DNA of 64,000 bases from CALBPI01 sp038521865 (GTDB taxonomy: Bacteria > Pseudomonadota > Gammaproteobacteria > Steroidobacterales > Woeseiaceae): positions 19,770 to 83,769 of the forward strand of contig JBCBKO010000007.1 of NCBI GenBank assembly GCA_038521865.1, in the 5' to 3' direction. Shown one piece after another: positions 1-7,631 of the stretch. Below the pieces are notes generated by a model. That model was not told the DNA's origin, did no database searches, and saw nothing but the letters and a program-made list of their open reading frames with translations. How positions within the stretch are numbered: the first letter of the stretch is position 1; the number at the start of each line of letters is the position of its first letter. The translations under genes and the position numbers were made by a program.

Positions 1-33
1 GTGACCCATTTTTTTGAGGGGGTTGTATAACCA

Positions 34-1782
34 ATGAGCATCGCTACGGACGCTGGGTCGACGGAATTGGCAGCAGTGACAAGCGTTAAGGAAATTCCGC
101 TTCAGGACACGTCTCGAGACATCTGGGAGACGAAATATCGCCTGACATCCAAATCTGGAGACGTTATCGACGCAACCGTCGACAACACCTTCCAGCGTGT
201 TGCACGTGCACTTGCCGACGTCGAGAAAGACGCCGGGCACTGGTACGAGCGTTTTCTTTGGGCGCTGCGCTCTGGTGCAATCCCCGCCGGCCGAATCACA
301 TCGAACGCCGGTGCACAGGCGCACAAGCCGGCCACGTCAACGATCAACTGCACGGTGTCCGGGACCATCGCAGACTCGATGGACAACATTCTGAACAAGG
401 TCCATGAAGCCGGTCTGACGTTGAAAGCGGGCTGTGGCATTGGTTATGAGTTCTCGACCCTGCGACCGAAAGGCGCATACGTATCCGGTGCAGGCGCCTA
501 CACATCGGGACCGCTGTCGTTCATGGATATCTACGACCGCATGTGCTTTACCGTGTCATCAGCGGGCGGCCGTCGCGGCGCTCAGATGGGCACCTTCGAT
601 GTGGGTCATCCTGACGCACCTGAGTTTATTCGGGCCAAGCGCGAAGACGGTCGTTTGCGTCAGTTCAACTTGTCGCTGCTGATCACCGACGCCTTCATGA
701 AGGCGGTGAAGAACGATGACGAGTGGGCGCTGGCGTTCCCGGTGACCGAGAAAGAGCTCGAGCAGGACGGTATCGACGTTGAACTCGTTCGTTCTGGTGC
801 CGATGCCGAGTACGTATGGCGTGAGTGGCCGGGCGAGGGTGACTTCGTCAAAGACGAGCAGGGTCTCGCCGCCTGCAAGATCTACAAAACGCTGCCGGCA
901 CGTCGCCTGTGGGACATGATCATGTCCTCCACTTACGATTTCGCTGAGCCGGGCTTTGTTTTGATCGATGCGGTCAATGAAATGAACAACAACTGGTGGT
1001 GCGAGAACATCCGCGCGACCAACCCGTGTGGTGAGCAACCGCTGCCGCCTTATGGTTCTTGTCTTTTGGGTTCTGTGAACCTGACGCGTTTCGTTGTGAA
1101 CCCGTTCGAAGATGGCGCTGAATTCGATTGGCAGGGTTTCCGTGAGGTCGTGAAGGTCTTCACTCGGATGCTCGACAACGTCGTTGAAATCAACGGTCTG
1201 CCGCTGCCACAGCAGCGTAATGAGATCACGCGCAAGCGTCGCCACGGCATGGGCTTCCTCGGTCTTGGCTCGACGATCACCATGTTGCAGATGAAGTATG
1301 GCGAGAAAGACGCTGTCGAGTTCACCGAGAAGGTGGCGCGCGAGATGGCGCTAGCTGGATGGGAAACCGCACTCGAGCTGTCTCGCGAGAAGGGCCCGGC
1401 ACCGATCATGACCGAAGACTTCGAAGTCACGCCGGACATGCTGCGTAAGCGCCCCGAAATGGTGAAAGATGGTTATCAAGTCGGTGACCGTGTGCCTGGG
1501 CGTCTGCTTCATGCGCGCTACAGCCGCTACATGCAACGGGTCGCGGAAGTCGCACCCGAGCTGGTCGCCGAACTGGCCGAAGCGGGTGCACGTTTCACGC
1601 ACCACACCTCGATTGCACCGACCGGCACGATTTCGCTATCGCTTGCGAACAATGCCTCGAACGGCATCGAGCCGAGTTTCGCGCATCACTACTTCCGCAA
1701 CGTGATTCGTGAAGGCAAGAAGACCAAAGAGAAGGTTGATGTGTTCTCGTTCGAGTTGCTCGCTTACCGTGCACGCGTGTAG
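34..1782 (+). CDS. nrdJ: B12-dependent (class II) ribonucleotide reductase NrdJa, N-terminal 582 residues up to an in-frame TAG
   Basis: Catalytic subunit of adenosylcobalamin-dependent ribonucleotide reductase, which makes deoxyribonucleotides in the cytosol. The class II active-site set is present: Cys106 in 'STINCTVSG' and Cys343 in 'PYGSCLLGS' fit the reducing pair, and 'NPCGE' at 330-334 holds the presumed thiyl-radical cysteine Cys332 with its Asn and Glu partners. The phosphate loop 'APTGTISLS' lies near residue 530. ATG 34 follows a GAGGGGG ribosome site. The frame closes at TAG 1780-1782, but the same frame stays open afterwards to 2208 with clearly homologous sequence, so this is a broken or deliberately split gene. 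Without the rest the last part of the catalytic barrel would be missing. Family assignment is very sure; the state of the gene is not. Confidence 0.93.
   Translation: MSIATDAGSTELAAVTSVKEIPLQDTSRDIWETKYRLTSKSGDVIDATVDNTFQRVARALADVEKDAGHWYERFLWALRSGAIPAGRITSNAGAQAHKPATSTINCTVSGTIADSMDNILNKVHEAGLTLKAGCGIGYEFSTLRPKGAYVSGAGAYTSGPLSFMDIYDRMCFTVSSAGGRRGAQMGTFDVGHPDAPEFIRAKREDGRLRQFNLSLLITDAFMKAVKNDDEWALAFPVTEKELEQDGIDVELVRSGADAEYVWREWPGEGDFVKDEQGLAACKIYKTLPARRLWDMIMSSTYDFAEPGFVLIDAVNEMNNNWWCENIRATNPCGEQPLPPYGSCLLGSVNLTRFVVNPFEDGAEFDWQGFREVVKVFTRMLDNVVEINGLPLPQQRNEITRKRRHGMGFLGLGSTITMLQMKYGEKDAVEFTEKVAREMALAGWETALELSREKGPAPIMTEDFEVTPDMLRKRPEMVKDGYQVGDRVPGRLLHARYSRYMQRVAEVAPELVAELAEAGARFTHHTSIAPTGTISLSLANNASNGIEPSFAHHYFRNVIREGKKTKEKVDVFSFELLAYRARV
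1780..1782 (+). other. In-frame amber codon inside nrdJa
   Basis: TAG in the same reading frame as the sequence before and after it. The codons around it read R-V-stop-P-Q-A-M-P-F. From memory of NrdJ proteins this position carries an ordinary residue, probably Asn, within a continuous 'V-x-P-x-A-M-P' stretch. Both flanks remain open and conserved. Possible explanations are sequencing error, recent nonsense mutation, suppression, or a true split with re-initiation at ATG 1792. Confidence 0.9.
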
Positions 1783-1791
1783 CCGCAGGCG

Positions 1792-2208
1792 ATGCCGTTT
1801 GCTGAGGATGCTGATGCAGCACTGCCGGAATACTTCATCACGGCCGATGACATCACGCCGCAGCAGCACGTGGACATCCAGGCCGCTGCACAGAAGTGGG
1901 TGGATTCCTCGATTTCGAAAACGGCGAACGTGCCGACGGATTACCCGTACGAGGACTTCAAGGACATCTACCTGTATGCCTACGACAAAGGTTTGAAGGG
2001 ATGTACGACATTCCGTTTCAACCCGGAGGCATTCCAGGGTGTATTGGTGAAAGAGCAGGACCTCAAGGACACGACCTATGTCTTCGAACTGGAAGACGGA
2101 TCGACGGTGGAAGTGCGTGGGGACGAAGAGATCGAGTACGACGGTGAAATGCACACCGCCGCGAACCTCTTCGATGCGATGAAAGAAGGCTACTACGGAA
2201 AGTTCTAA
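1792..2208 (+). CDS. nrdJ: Class II ribonucleotide reductase NrdJa, C-terminal 138 residues after the in-frame TAG
   Basis: Continuation of the NrdJa catalytic domain in the same frame, starting at the first ATG nine bases after the TAG. It carries the conserved 'SSISKTANVP', 'YPYEDFKDIY' and 'KGLKGCTTFR' segments, and ends in 'AANLFDAMKEGYYGKF', which matches the usual NrdJa end. Joined to the first part it gives about 724 residues, the size expected for NrdJa. No good ribosome site precedes ATG 1792 (only AGG three bases away), so translation would need readthrough or coupled re-initiation. The final TAA overlaps the next ATG by one base (TAATG), implying coupling to nrdJb. Confidence 0.88.
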   Translation: MPFAEDADAALPEYFITADDITPQQHVDIQAAAQKWVDSSISKTANVPTDYPYEDFKDIYLYAYDKGLKGCTTFRFNPEAFQGVLVKEQDLKDTTYVFELEDGSTVEVRGDEEIEYDGEMHTAANLFDAMKEGYYGKF

Positions 2209-2930
2209 TGAAAATTGAGAAGAAAATCGTTGGCTTCTCGGTTAAGAAGCAGGAAGAGGCCGCTGCTGAGGAAGCGAAAGCACCGGTAGTCGAAAAACCG
2301 ACCGCTAAAGTGATTCGCATGACCGAGCAGGTCGAGCGCCCGGAAATGCTGGTGGGTTCGACCTACAAGGTGAAGACGCCGGTTTCCGATCACGCGATGT
2401 ATGTCACGATCAATGACATTATCCTGAATGAAGGCACCGAGCACGAGCATCGTCGCCCGTTCGAGATCTTCATCAACTCGAAGAACCTGGATCACTACCA
2501 GTGGATCGTTGCGTTAACCCGCATCATCTCTGCGGTGTTCCGCAAGGGTGGTGACGTTACGTTCCTGGTCGATGAGTTAAAGGCGGTGTTCGATCCGCGC
2601 GGTGGCTATTGGCAACCCGGTGGCAAGTTTATGCCGTCGATCATCGCCGAACTTGGCCATATCGTGGAGAAGCATCTGATCGCGATCGGCATGCTCCGCA
2701 GCGTCGGTCCGGACGAAGCACAGAGAGAGCTCATCCGCCAGAAGCGCGAGGAGTACAACGCACTTCAGGCACAGCAGAGTCTGATCGACAACGAGCCGGC
2801 CACCGAGCCGGTGGGTGAAGGTCAGTATCCGGCAGGCGCTAGCCTATGCACCAAGTGCAACACGGCGGCCGTCGTCATGATGGATGGTTGTATGACGTGT
2901 CTCGCCTGCGGCGATTCGAAGTGCGGGTGA
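2208..2930 (+). CDS. nrdJb: NrdJb, separate C-terminal subunit of the split class II ribonucleotide reductase
   Basis: 240-residue partner of NrdJa. In Pseudomonas aeruginosa the class II enzyme is made as NrdJa plus NrdJb, and this gene matches that partner. The central part (about 60-160) resembles the TSCPD domain found at the end of NrdJ proteins ('RRPFEIFINSKNLDH', 'RGGYWQPGGKFMPSII'). The C-terminal tail is cysteine-rich ('CTKC', 'GCMTCLACGDSKCG'), as expected for the segment that carries electrons from thioredoxin to the active site. A Lys/Glu/Ala-rich N-terminal linker precedes it. ATG 2208 overlaps the nrdJa stop. A strong hairpin terminator lies about 50 bases downstream. Confidence 0.88.
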   Translation: MKIEKKIVGFSVKKQEEAAAEEAKAPVVEKPTAKVIRMTEQVERPEMLVGSTYKVKTPVSDHAMYVTINDIILNEGTEHEHRRPFEIFINSKNLDHYQWIVALTRIISAVFRKGGDVTFLVDELKAVFDPRGGYWQPGGKFMPSIIAELGHIVEKHLIAIGMLRSVGPDEAQRELIRQKREEYNALQAQQSLIDNEPATEPVGEGQYPAGASLCTKCNTAAVVMMDGCMTCLACGDSKCG

Positions 2931-2977
2931 TCGGATAGAAGCGAGCGCTGCCGCATAGGTTGCTCGCAGAAAAATCA

Positions 2978-3020
2978 GCCCAGAGACATGCCTGCCAGGG
3001 TTTTGTCTCTGGGCTTTTTT
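2978..3020. terminator. Bidirectional rho-independent terminator after nrdJb
   Basis: Perfect 11-base inverted repeat GCCCAGAGACA (2978-2988) / TGTCTCTGGGC (3004-3014) followed by six T residues. An A-rich run (2970-2974) on the other side supplies a U tract for the opposite strand. It sits between the convergent nrdJb and the minus-strand gene at 3144, so it probably serves both. Confidence 0.85.
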
Positions 3021-3143
3021 GTTTTGGGGTGGCTTTGTATCACCCCGCGCTGCCGTTCCGCGAGCTTTCGGCAAGGTGAGAATCGAAGTTCGACGCCGGC
3101 GGCTGAGTAACTGCTTTCCTGCGACTTGAACTCGGAAGGCGGC

Positions 3144-3581
3144 CTAAGCCTTTATCTTGGAGAACGTCTGACCTTTGATGCGTTGCGCCCCTCCTAGATG
3201 TTTCTGTGCAAAGTCGACAGATCGCTCTAGCATGCTCCGCACCTCGGGCGATTCCAGTCCATCCCCGTTTCGAAATGGGATATGACGAATCTTGGTGCCG
3301 GTTCCTTTCAGAATACCGCTCGGGTCATCCAGCAGGGCCCCAGAGTTAAACCCGAGATTGATGTGCTTCGAGTAAAGCGCGACATGGCAGAACGCATCTT
3401 TGAGCTTTTCGGATAACGAAAACGCAGAGGTCAGCGCATGGCTGTTATAGAGGAGCTCGTTGGGGTCTTCATGAACGCTCAGGACAAGCTTCCTGATGTC
3501 TCTGTACAGACGCTGCAGCTTCGGTTGGTAGTCCGACAAACACCGCTCAAAGTCTGGATGTAGTTCATCTGTGTTCATCAT
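3144..3581 (-). CDS. DUF1801-like hypothetical protein
   Basis: Small 145-residue cytosolic protein resembling the DUF1801 / YdhG-like family: an N-terminal helix pair ('LQRLYRDIRKLVLSV') followed by a short alpha-beta core with 'CHVALYSKHINLGFNSGALLDD' features typical of the family. No enzymatic function is established for such proteins. The start is taken at the paired ATGs 3581/3578 ('MMNTDEL'), because a longer reading would run through the end of the upstream desaturase-like gene. Only 35 bases separate it from that gene on the same strand, so the two are probably co-transcribed. Family call from pattern memory only. Confidence 0.6.
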   Translation of the reverse strand: MMNTDELHPDFERCLSDYQPKLQRLYRDIRKLVLSVHEDPNELLYNSHALTSAFSLSEKLKDAFCHVALYSKHINLGFNSGALLDDPSGILKGTGTKIRHIPFRNGDGLESPEVRSMLERSVDFAQKHLGGAQRIKGQTFSKIKA

Positions 3582-3616
3582 AGGTACCGAGAGAATTAAT
3601 CCTTTATCAATAACCG

Positions 3617-4762
3617 CTATTGTCGCTTTAGCCCCGTCAACGGATACATCAGTTGTCCCCACACGGATTTCGGCAACTTCTTGGTTGTCCCGTATTCCGC
3701 CGGCCAATGCTTATCGGGCATGTGGTAGGTCCCGAACAACCAATCGAACAACACAAGATGTGCTGAGTAGTTGGTGTCGATCGCCGGTGCTTCCGAGCTG
3801 TGATGCCAATGATGGAACTGCGGCGTGACGAAGATGTAACGCAGTGGTCCGAAAGAGAAGGACAGGTTGCAATGAATGAGAATGGCCTGAAGCGCGGCGA
3901 ATACAACGTACGCGTTTAGTGCCGCCGGGTCAGCGCCGAGCAAGTACAACGGGATCATGACCATTGCACGTTCCGAGAACACTTGGATGAAATGTCCGCG
4001 AGAACCGGCCAACCAGTCCAACGTTTCTACCGAATGGTGCACGGCATGGATCGGCCATAGGGCTTTCACTTCGTGGTAGAGCCGGTGTTCCCAATACAAG
4101 ACGAAATCGGCACAGACCACGATCACAGCAAACTGCAGCCAAAGCGGCGTTGACTGAATGAACGCCTGGACATCGGCGCTCACAGCCCAGTCGAAATGGC
4201 TCGCGTGGTAGTTGCCAAACAAAATGATGGCCGAGATCGCAAGATGGTTAAAACAGAAATAGAAAAGATCGAGGTCCCATTCGGGGCGAAGGATCACTTG
4301 ATTCCGGTACTTCGGGAACAGCTTCTCCAAGGTCATGAAAACGACCACCGACCCAAGCAGTGCGAGGATCAACCAATCGATGCCCAGCGATAGGGCACGC
4401 GGATCAACCGAGCCGACGGGAATGTTGTAGCCGCCGAGCAAGAAACCGACCAGGGTCAGTGCGATGCCCGCGCCACCCATTTTTCGGTAACGCCCCCGGT
4501 TCAGAACAAACGTCAAGAGACCGAACAACAACGACGTGTACATGCCGTACTTCAAGAGAATCTGTAACGACCCTGCGTCGTAGACCTGGCGAAGCTCGGT
4601 GGTCGTGAGATACGAGGGGTAGCGGTAGGCCAACACAGCGAGCACGCTGAGTATGCCAAGGCACAGCGAGAGCAGTCCGCTGATCTTGCCGTCGCCAAAA
4701 CGGAGTTCGCGTTTCGGATCGGGCGCTACCTGCCGCGGCGTGTAGTCGTATTCCTTGTCCAT
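3617..4762 (-). CDS. Sterol desaturase / fatty acid hydroxylase family membrane protein
   Basis: 381-residue integral membrane protein with several hydrophobic segments (about 28-46, 68-88, 97-112, 128-148, 175-185, 205-225, 275-300). It carries the di-iron histidine boxes of the fatty acid hydroxylase superfamily: 'HRLYH', 'HAVHHS' and 'HHWHH'. Members hydroxylate or desaturate lipids or sterol-like substrates in the membrane; the substrate here cannot be told. The long N-terminal membrane region before the catalytic core is more than the minimal family length. It is followed closely by the DUF1801-like gene and diverges from the ECF sigma operon across about 130-155 bases. Confidence 0.82.
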   Translation of the reverse strand: MDKEYDYTPRQVAPDPKRELRFGDGKISGLLSLCLGILSVLAVLAYRYPSYLTTTELRQVYDAGSLQILLKYGMYTSLLFGLLTFVLNRGRYRKMGGAGIALTLVGFLLGGYNIPVGSVDPRALSLGIDWLILALLGSVVVFMTLEKLFPKYRNQVILRPEWDLDLFYFCFNHLAISAIILFGNYHASHFDWAVSADVQAFIQSTPLWLQFAVIVVCADFVLYWEHRLYHEVKALWPIHAVHHSVETLDWLAGSRGHFIQVFSERAMVMIPLYLLGADPAALNAYVVFAALQAILIHCNLSFSFGPLRYIFVTPQFHHWHHSSEAPAIDTNYSAHLVLFDWLFGTYHMPDKHWPAEYGTTKKLPKSVWGQLMYPLTGLKRQ

Positions 4763-4856
4763 ATGCGCTTATCGTTTCTACTTGTCCCGACAGCATGATG
4801 TCGCGGTGCAGCACCAAAGTCCAAGCCAAACCTCACACTAATTCCGACAATTCACG

Positions 4857-4885
4857 TTAACCTTTTCCTCGGTTCTGTCATCTGA
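4857..4885 (+). promoter_or_regulatory. Candidate ECF-sigma-type promoter upstream of the sigma gene
   Basis: An AAC-containing element TTAACCT at 4857-4863 is followed 17 bases later by TCTGA at 4881-4885, the spacing and core bases of sigmaE/ECF promoters (AAC in the -35, TC-rich -10). Transcription would begin near 4891, which favours the GTG start at 4918 over ATG 4891. It suggests autoregulation, but the match is modest. Confidence 0.35.
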
Positions 4886-4917
4886 GAGATATGGTGGCCG
4901 TACTAAGGGGCGCCGGA

Positions 4918-5427
4918 GTGCCCACACAGGATGATTTTCACGCCGCGATCACCGCCCGCTCGGATCGCTGGTTTTCCGCGTGCCTGCGGATTCTTGGCGA
5001 TGCCGCTGCGGCCGAGGACGCCGTGCAGGAAGCGCTGATGACGGCGTGGAATAAGCGCGCGCAGTTTAATCGTGAATCTCGCCTCGAAACCTGGATTCAT
5101 CGCATCGCCGTGAATGCTGCGCTGCAAGCCATCCGCAAGAATAAGCCCAGGCTGTACGAGTCGCTCGATGTCGAGCCACCGAGCACCGACGCAGGACCTG
5201 CCGACCAGCAGTACCGCGATGAACTCGACGACAAACTCACCACCGCAATGCGCCATCTCTCCGATATCGAGCGCGCCTGCTTCGTACTCAAACACATCGA
5301 AGAGTGGCGCCACTCGGAGATTGCCGAGGAACTCGATACCACCGTCGAGGTGAGCAAACAGGCTGTCTTTCGAGCCGTGAAGAAGCTGCGCGGCGAGATG
5401 ACAATGTTAAAGGACGCAATAGCATGA
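4918..5427 (+). CDS. ECF-type RNA polymerase sigma factor
   Basis: About 169 residues, the usual size of an extracytoplasmic-function sigma factor. Region 2 is at roughly 20-80 ('LGDAAAAEDAVQEALMTAW', then 'LETWIHRIAVNAALQAIRK'), and region 4 at roughly 108-160 ('LSDIERACFVLKHIEEWRH', then 'HSEIAEELDTTVEVSKQAV') with its helix-turn-helix. Start chosen at GTG 4918, which has AAGGGG seven bases upstream; ATG 4891 in the same frame has poor spacing and would lie at the predicted transcription start. The stop overlaps the next ATG (ATGA), so it is translationally coupled to the putative anti-sigma gene. The signal sensed is unknown. Confidence 0.9.
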   Translation: MPTQDDFHAAITARSDRWFSACLRILGDAAAAEDAVQEALMTAWNKRAQFNRESRLETWIHRIAVNAALQAIRKNKPRLYESLDVEPPSTDAGPADQQYRDELDDKLTTAMRHLSDIERACFVLKHIEEWRHSEIAEELDTTVEVSKQAVFRAVKKLRGEMTMLKDAIA

Positions 5428-6143
5428 ACGACGACACTCTGATTCGGTATTACTACGACGATGCGGAGCTCAGTCAGGCCGACCGCAAGGCGCTCGAAAC
5501 GGATCTGCAGAACGACGCTGAACTCCAAGAGCGCTACACAACGCTTAAGCTGGAACTCGATGCTCTGAAGTCGGCACCACCGGCGAAGCTATCGTCGGAC
5601 CGACTCGCACGCTTCCACGCAACGATTGACTACGCTGCGACGATAGAGCGACAGCACCCGGCAGAGCCGAAACGAAGTAGCTTTCACTTTCTGTCCTTCG
5701 CTTGGGGGAGCGCGGTTTCGCTCGTGCTGGTCGCCGGTGTTGTGATCGGTTTGCTCATCGCAGATCGTAGCCCGCAACCGGCGACGGGCGCCGCGGCGAC
5801 CGTTGCCGACTCGTCCGGTGCGTTCAACCGCGGCTTGCAGGTCCATCTCGCACGCAGCAATCAGACTCTTGCCGGTCTCGATCCGACCGGTGCGGCCGAA
5901 CGCGAGATGATGATCCGGCACATCATCCAGCAGAACCGCTTCTTTGAGCAGGCCGCCGAATCGAATGGATCTAACAACCTCGCTCGCGTCTTGCGGGCTA
6001 TCGAGCCAGTGCTCATCGAACTCGCACGTGAAGACCTATCGGAACAAGAAGCCGCCGCGTTGCAGAGCAAAGTGCAGTTCGAATTGCACGTCGTGCTAAC
6101 CAAATTGAAGAACAAGTCATCTCAGCAGGAAGAGACGATTTGA
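5424..6143 (+). CDS. Putative membrane-bound anti-sigma factor
   Basis: 239-residue protein with one transmembrane segment at about 92-111 ('GSAVSLVLVAGVVIGLLIA'). The N-terminal cytosolic part (about 1-85) resembles zinc-less anti-sigma domains, being short, helical and acidic ('DDTLIRYYYDDAELSQADR'). The periplasmic part is a helical stretch of about 125 residues with many Gln and Glu. ATG 5424 overlaps the sigma stop, which is the classical arrangement of an ECF sigma with its anti-sigma. Role is inferred from position and topology; sequence similarity to known anti-sigma factors is weak to the eye. Confidence 0.7.
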   Translation: MNDDTLIRYYYDDAELSQADRKALETDLQNDAELQERYTTLKLELDALKSAPPAKLSSDRLARFHATIDYAATIERQHPAEPKRSSFHFLSFAWGSAVSLVLVAGVVIGLLIADRSPQPATGAAATVADSSGAFNRGLQVHLARSNQTLAGLDPTGAAEREMMIRHIIQQNRFFEQAAESNGSNNLARVLRAIEPVLIELAREDLSEQEAAALQSKVQFELHVVLTKLKNKSSQQEETI

Positions 6144-6157
6144 ACCGGAGAAAGCCC

Positions 6158-7051
6158 ATGAGACTGACCCATACACTCGCCATGCTTGCGATGTCCTGCG
6201 CGATCTGTAGCCCTGCAATTGCACAGGACGAGGATCGTGAAGAACTAAAACTCTCAGCGATGGATGCACTGATTATGGCGCCGCCCGAGCGGGCGTTGCC
6301 GATTGCCACTCGGGTATTGCAGGGTGATGGCAGCGATGAGCTGAAAGAGCGCGCGCTTTTTATTCTGAGCCAGATCGATCTGCCCGAAGCCGAAACGGCG
6401 CTCTTGCAGGTTGCGCGCGAAGGAACCGGCGATGTTCAGGAAGAAGCGATTCGCATGATCGGAATCAGCGGCAAGGCGGAGCTGCTGGGTTCGCTGAAGG
6501 CCCTCTACGCGAGTGGGGATGAGGACGTAAAGGACGCCGTGTTGGAAGCGTATCTGATTGCGGACGACGTGGATGCGGTGTTCGCAATCGCCCAGCAGGC
6601 GGAGACGCCGGATGAATTCGGCAATGCGGTCGAGTATCTCGGTGCGATGGGTGCAACCGATCGGCTTCGGGAACTGCGCAACCGTGTGGGTATGGAAGAA
6701 GAACTCATCGAGGCCTATGCCATTGCGGGTGATGTCGAGACGTTGATGGACCTGGCACGCGATTCGAGCCGACCGGACATGCAGGCGGAAGCCATCGAAG
6801 GCCTTGCGATCACTGATCTCGAGAACTCGCAGGAGGTATTCATGGAGCTCTATAGAGGTAGCGCGAATGAAGATGTAAGAGAGGCTGCGCTCGAGGCGCT
6901 GTTCATCTCCGACAATGACGAAGCGCTGGTGCTCCTGTATCGCGAAAGCACCAACAACAATGAGAAGGGACAGTTGCTCGAGTACCTCTCGACGATGGAC
7001 AGCGATTTGGTTTGGGACCTTATCGAGGCTGCACTCGAGGAAGAGGAGTGA
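6158..7051 (+). CDS. Exported HEAT-repeat protein of the ECF sigma operon
   Basis: 297-residue protein with a cleavable signal peptide ('LAMLAMSCAICSPAIAQ', cleavage after AQ near residue 24) and then back-to-back helical repeats of about 30 residues with the HEAT/PBS-lyase pattern ('DVQEEAIRMIGISG', 'DVKDAVLEAYLIA', 'DMQAEAIEGLAITD', 'DVREAALEALFISD'). Such repeats form a superhelical scaffold for protein binding. The C-terminus is very acidic. ATG 6158 has GGAG seven bases before it; an upstream TTG at 6140 is rejected because it would bury the signal peptide. Third gene of the operon, probably periplasmic and possibly sensing or binding the partner that controls the sigma factor (inference). 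Confidence 0.8.
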   Translation: MRLTHTLAMLAMSCAICSPAIAQDEDREELKLSAMDALIMAPPERALPIATRVLQGDGSDELKERALFILSQIDLPEAETALLQVAREGTGDVQEEAIRMIGISGKAELLGSLKALYASGDEDVKDAVLEAYLIADDVDAVFAIAQQAETPDEFGNAVEYLGAMGATDRLRELRNRVGMEEELIEAYAIAGDVETLMDLARDSSRPDMQAEAIEGLAITDLENSQEVFMELYRGSANEDVREAALEALFISDNDEALVLLYRESTNNNEKGQLLEYLSTMDSDLVWDLIEAALEEEE

Positions 7052-7602
7052 GCCTGCTTGCTGTCACGGCTGCACTAGGTCTGATGAACCTACCGGACGG
7101 CTGGGTGACCTGGCGCGTTGCCGCACAAGATCCGACAACCAACTGGTGTTGCGTCACGTGGAGTGCCGGCGGACTCGTCGAAAAGCCCTGCGAATTAGAC
7201 AACAAACACCTTTCGGTTCGCAGCAATGACGAGCGCTTCCAGCCGACCGGCGAGATGCAGCTCTACGCCAGGATTCTCGACGGCGCACCGCAAAAGCTCC
7301 GAGTGTTGAGCCCGCAATGCCCCATCGAGCCGGTGGCCGGCCTGAAGGATCTCGGTCGGATTGACACCTCGATGAGCGTTGACTGGTTGGGCGAGCAACT
7401 CACCGTGAATGATTCATTGACTTCGGATGCCATCATTGCGATTTCTGCACATGAAGCCTCGACCGCAGCGCCCATGCTGATCGATGTGATCACCGATAGG
7501 TCCTTGCCTCGCGATACCCGCAAAGAAGCGCTGCGCTGGCTGATCCGTTCGAAGTCCGACGAGGCTTTTCGCTTCCTCGATCGTTTGTTCGCTAAACGGT
7601 GA
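7048..7602 (+). CDS. Exported protein with short HEAT-like C-terminus, last gene of the ECF sigma operon
   Basis: 184-residue protein that I do not recognise. GTG 7048 overlaps the previous stop (GTGA) and has a GAGGAAGAGGA ribosome site in the end of that gene. A hydrophobic N-terminus ('SLLAVTAALGLMNLP') looks like a short signal peptide. The middle contains a Cys pair 'NWCCVTW' and two further cysteines ('KPCEL', 'SPQCPIE') that could form disulfides. The last 60 residues ('APMLIDVITDRSLPRDTRKEALRWLIRSK') read as one or two HEAT-like helices, like the preceding gene. Likely acts with that protein in the periplasm. Confidence 0.65.
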   Translation: MSLLAVTAALGLMNLPDGWVTWRVAAQDPTTNWCCVTWSAGGLVEKPCELDNKHLSVRSNDERFQPTGEMQLYARILDGAPQKLRVLSPQCPIEPVAGLKDLGRIDTSMSVDWLGEQLTVNDSLTSDAIIAISAHEASTAAPMLIDVITDRSLPRDTRKEALRWLIRSKSDEAFRFLDRLFAKR

Positions 7603-7631
7603 TTGCAGGTATGTTCTCTACTGTCTCGCTA

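Noticed and set aside
1..33. Possible cobalamin riboswitch before nrdJ
   Set aside because: Only 33 bases precede the ATG in the window; no B12-box sequence can be judged.
559..1245. Long minus-strand open frame inside nrdJ
   Set aside because: Shadow of the real gene in GC-rich sequence; composition is Arg-rich and unlike a protein.
1780..1782. TAG as pyrrolysine codon
   Set aside because: No methylamine methyltransferase context or PYLIS-like evidence, and the other genes here also end in TAG (for example 12002, 13851, 17048).
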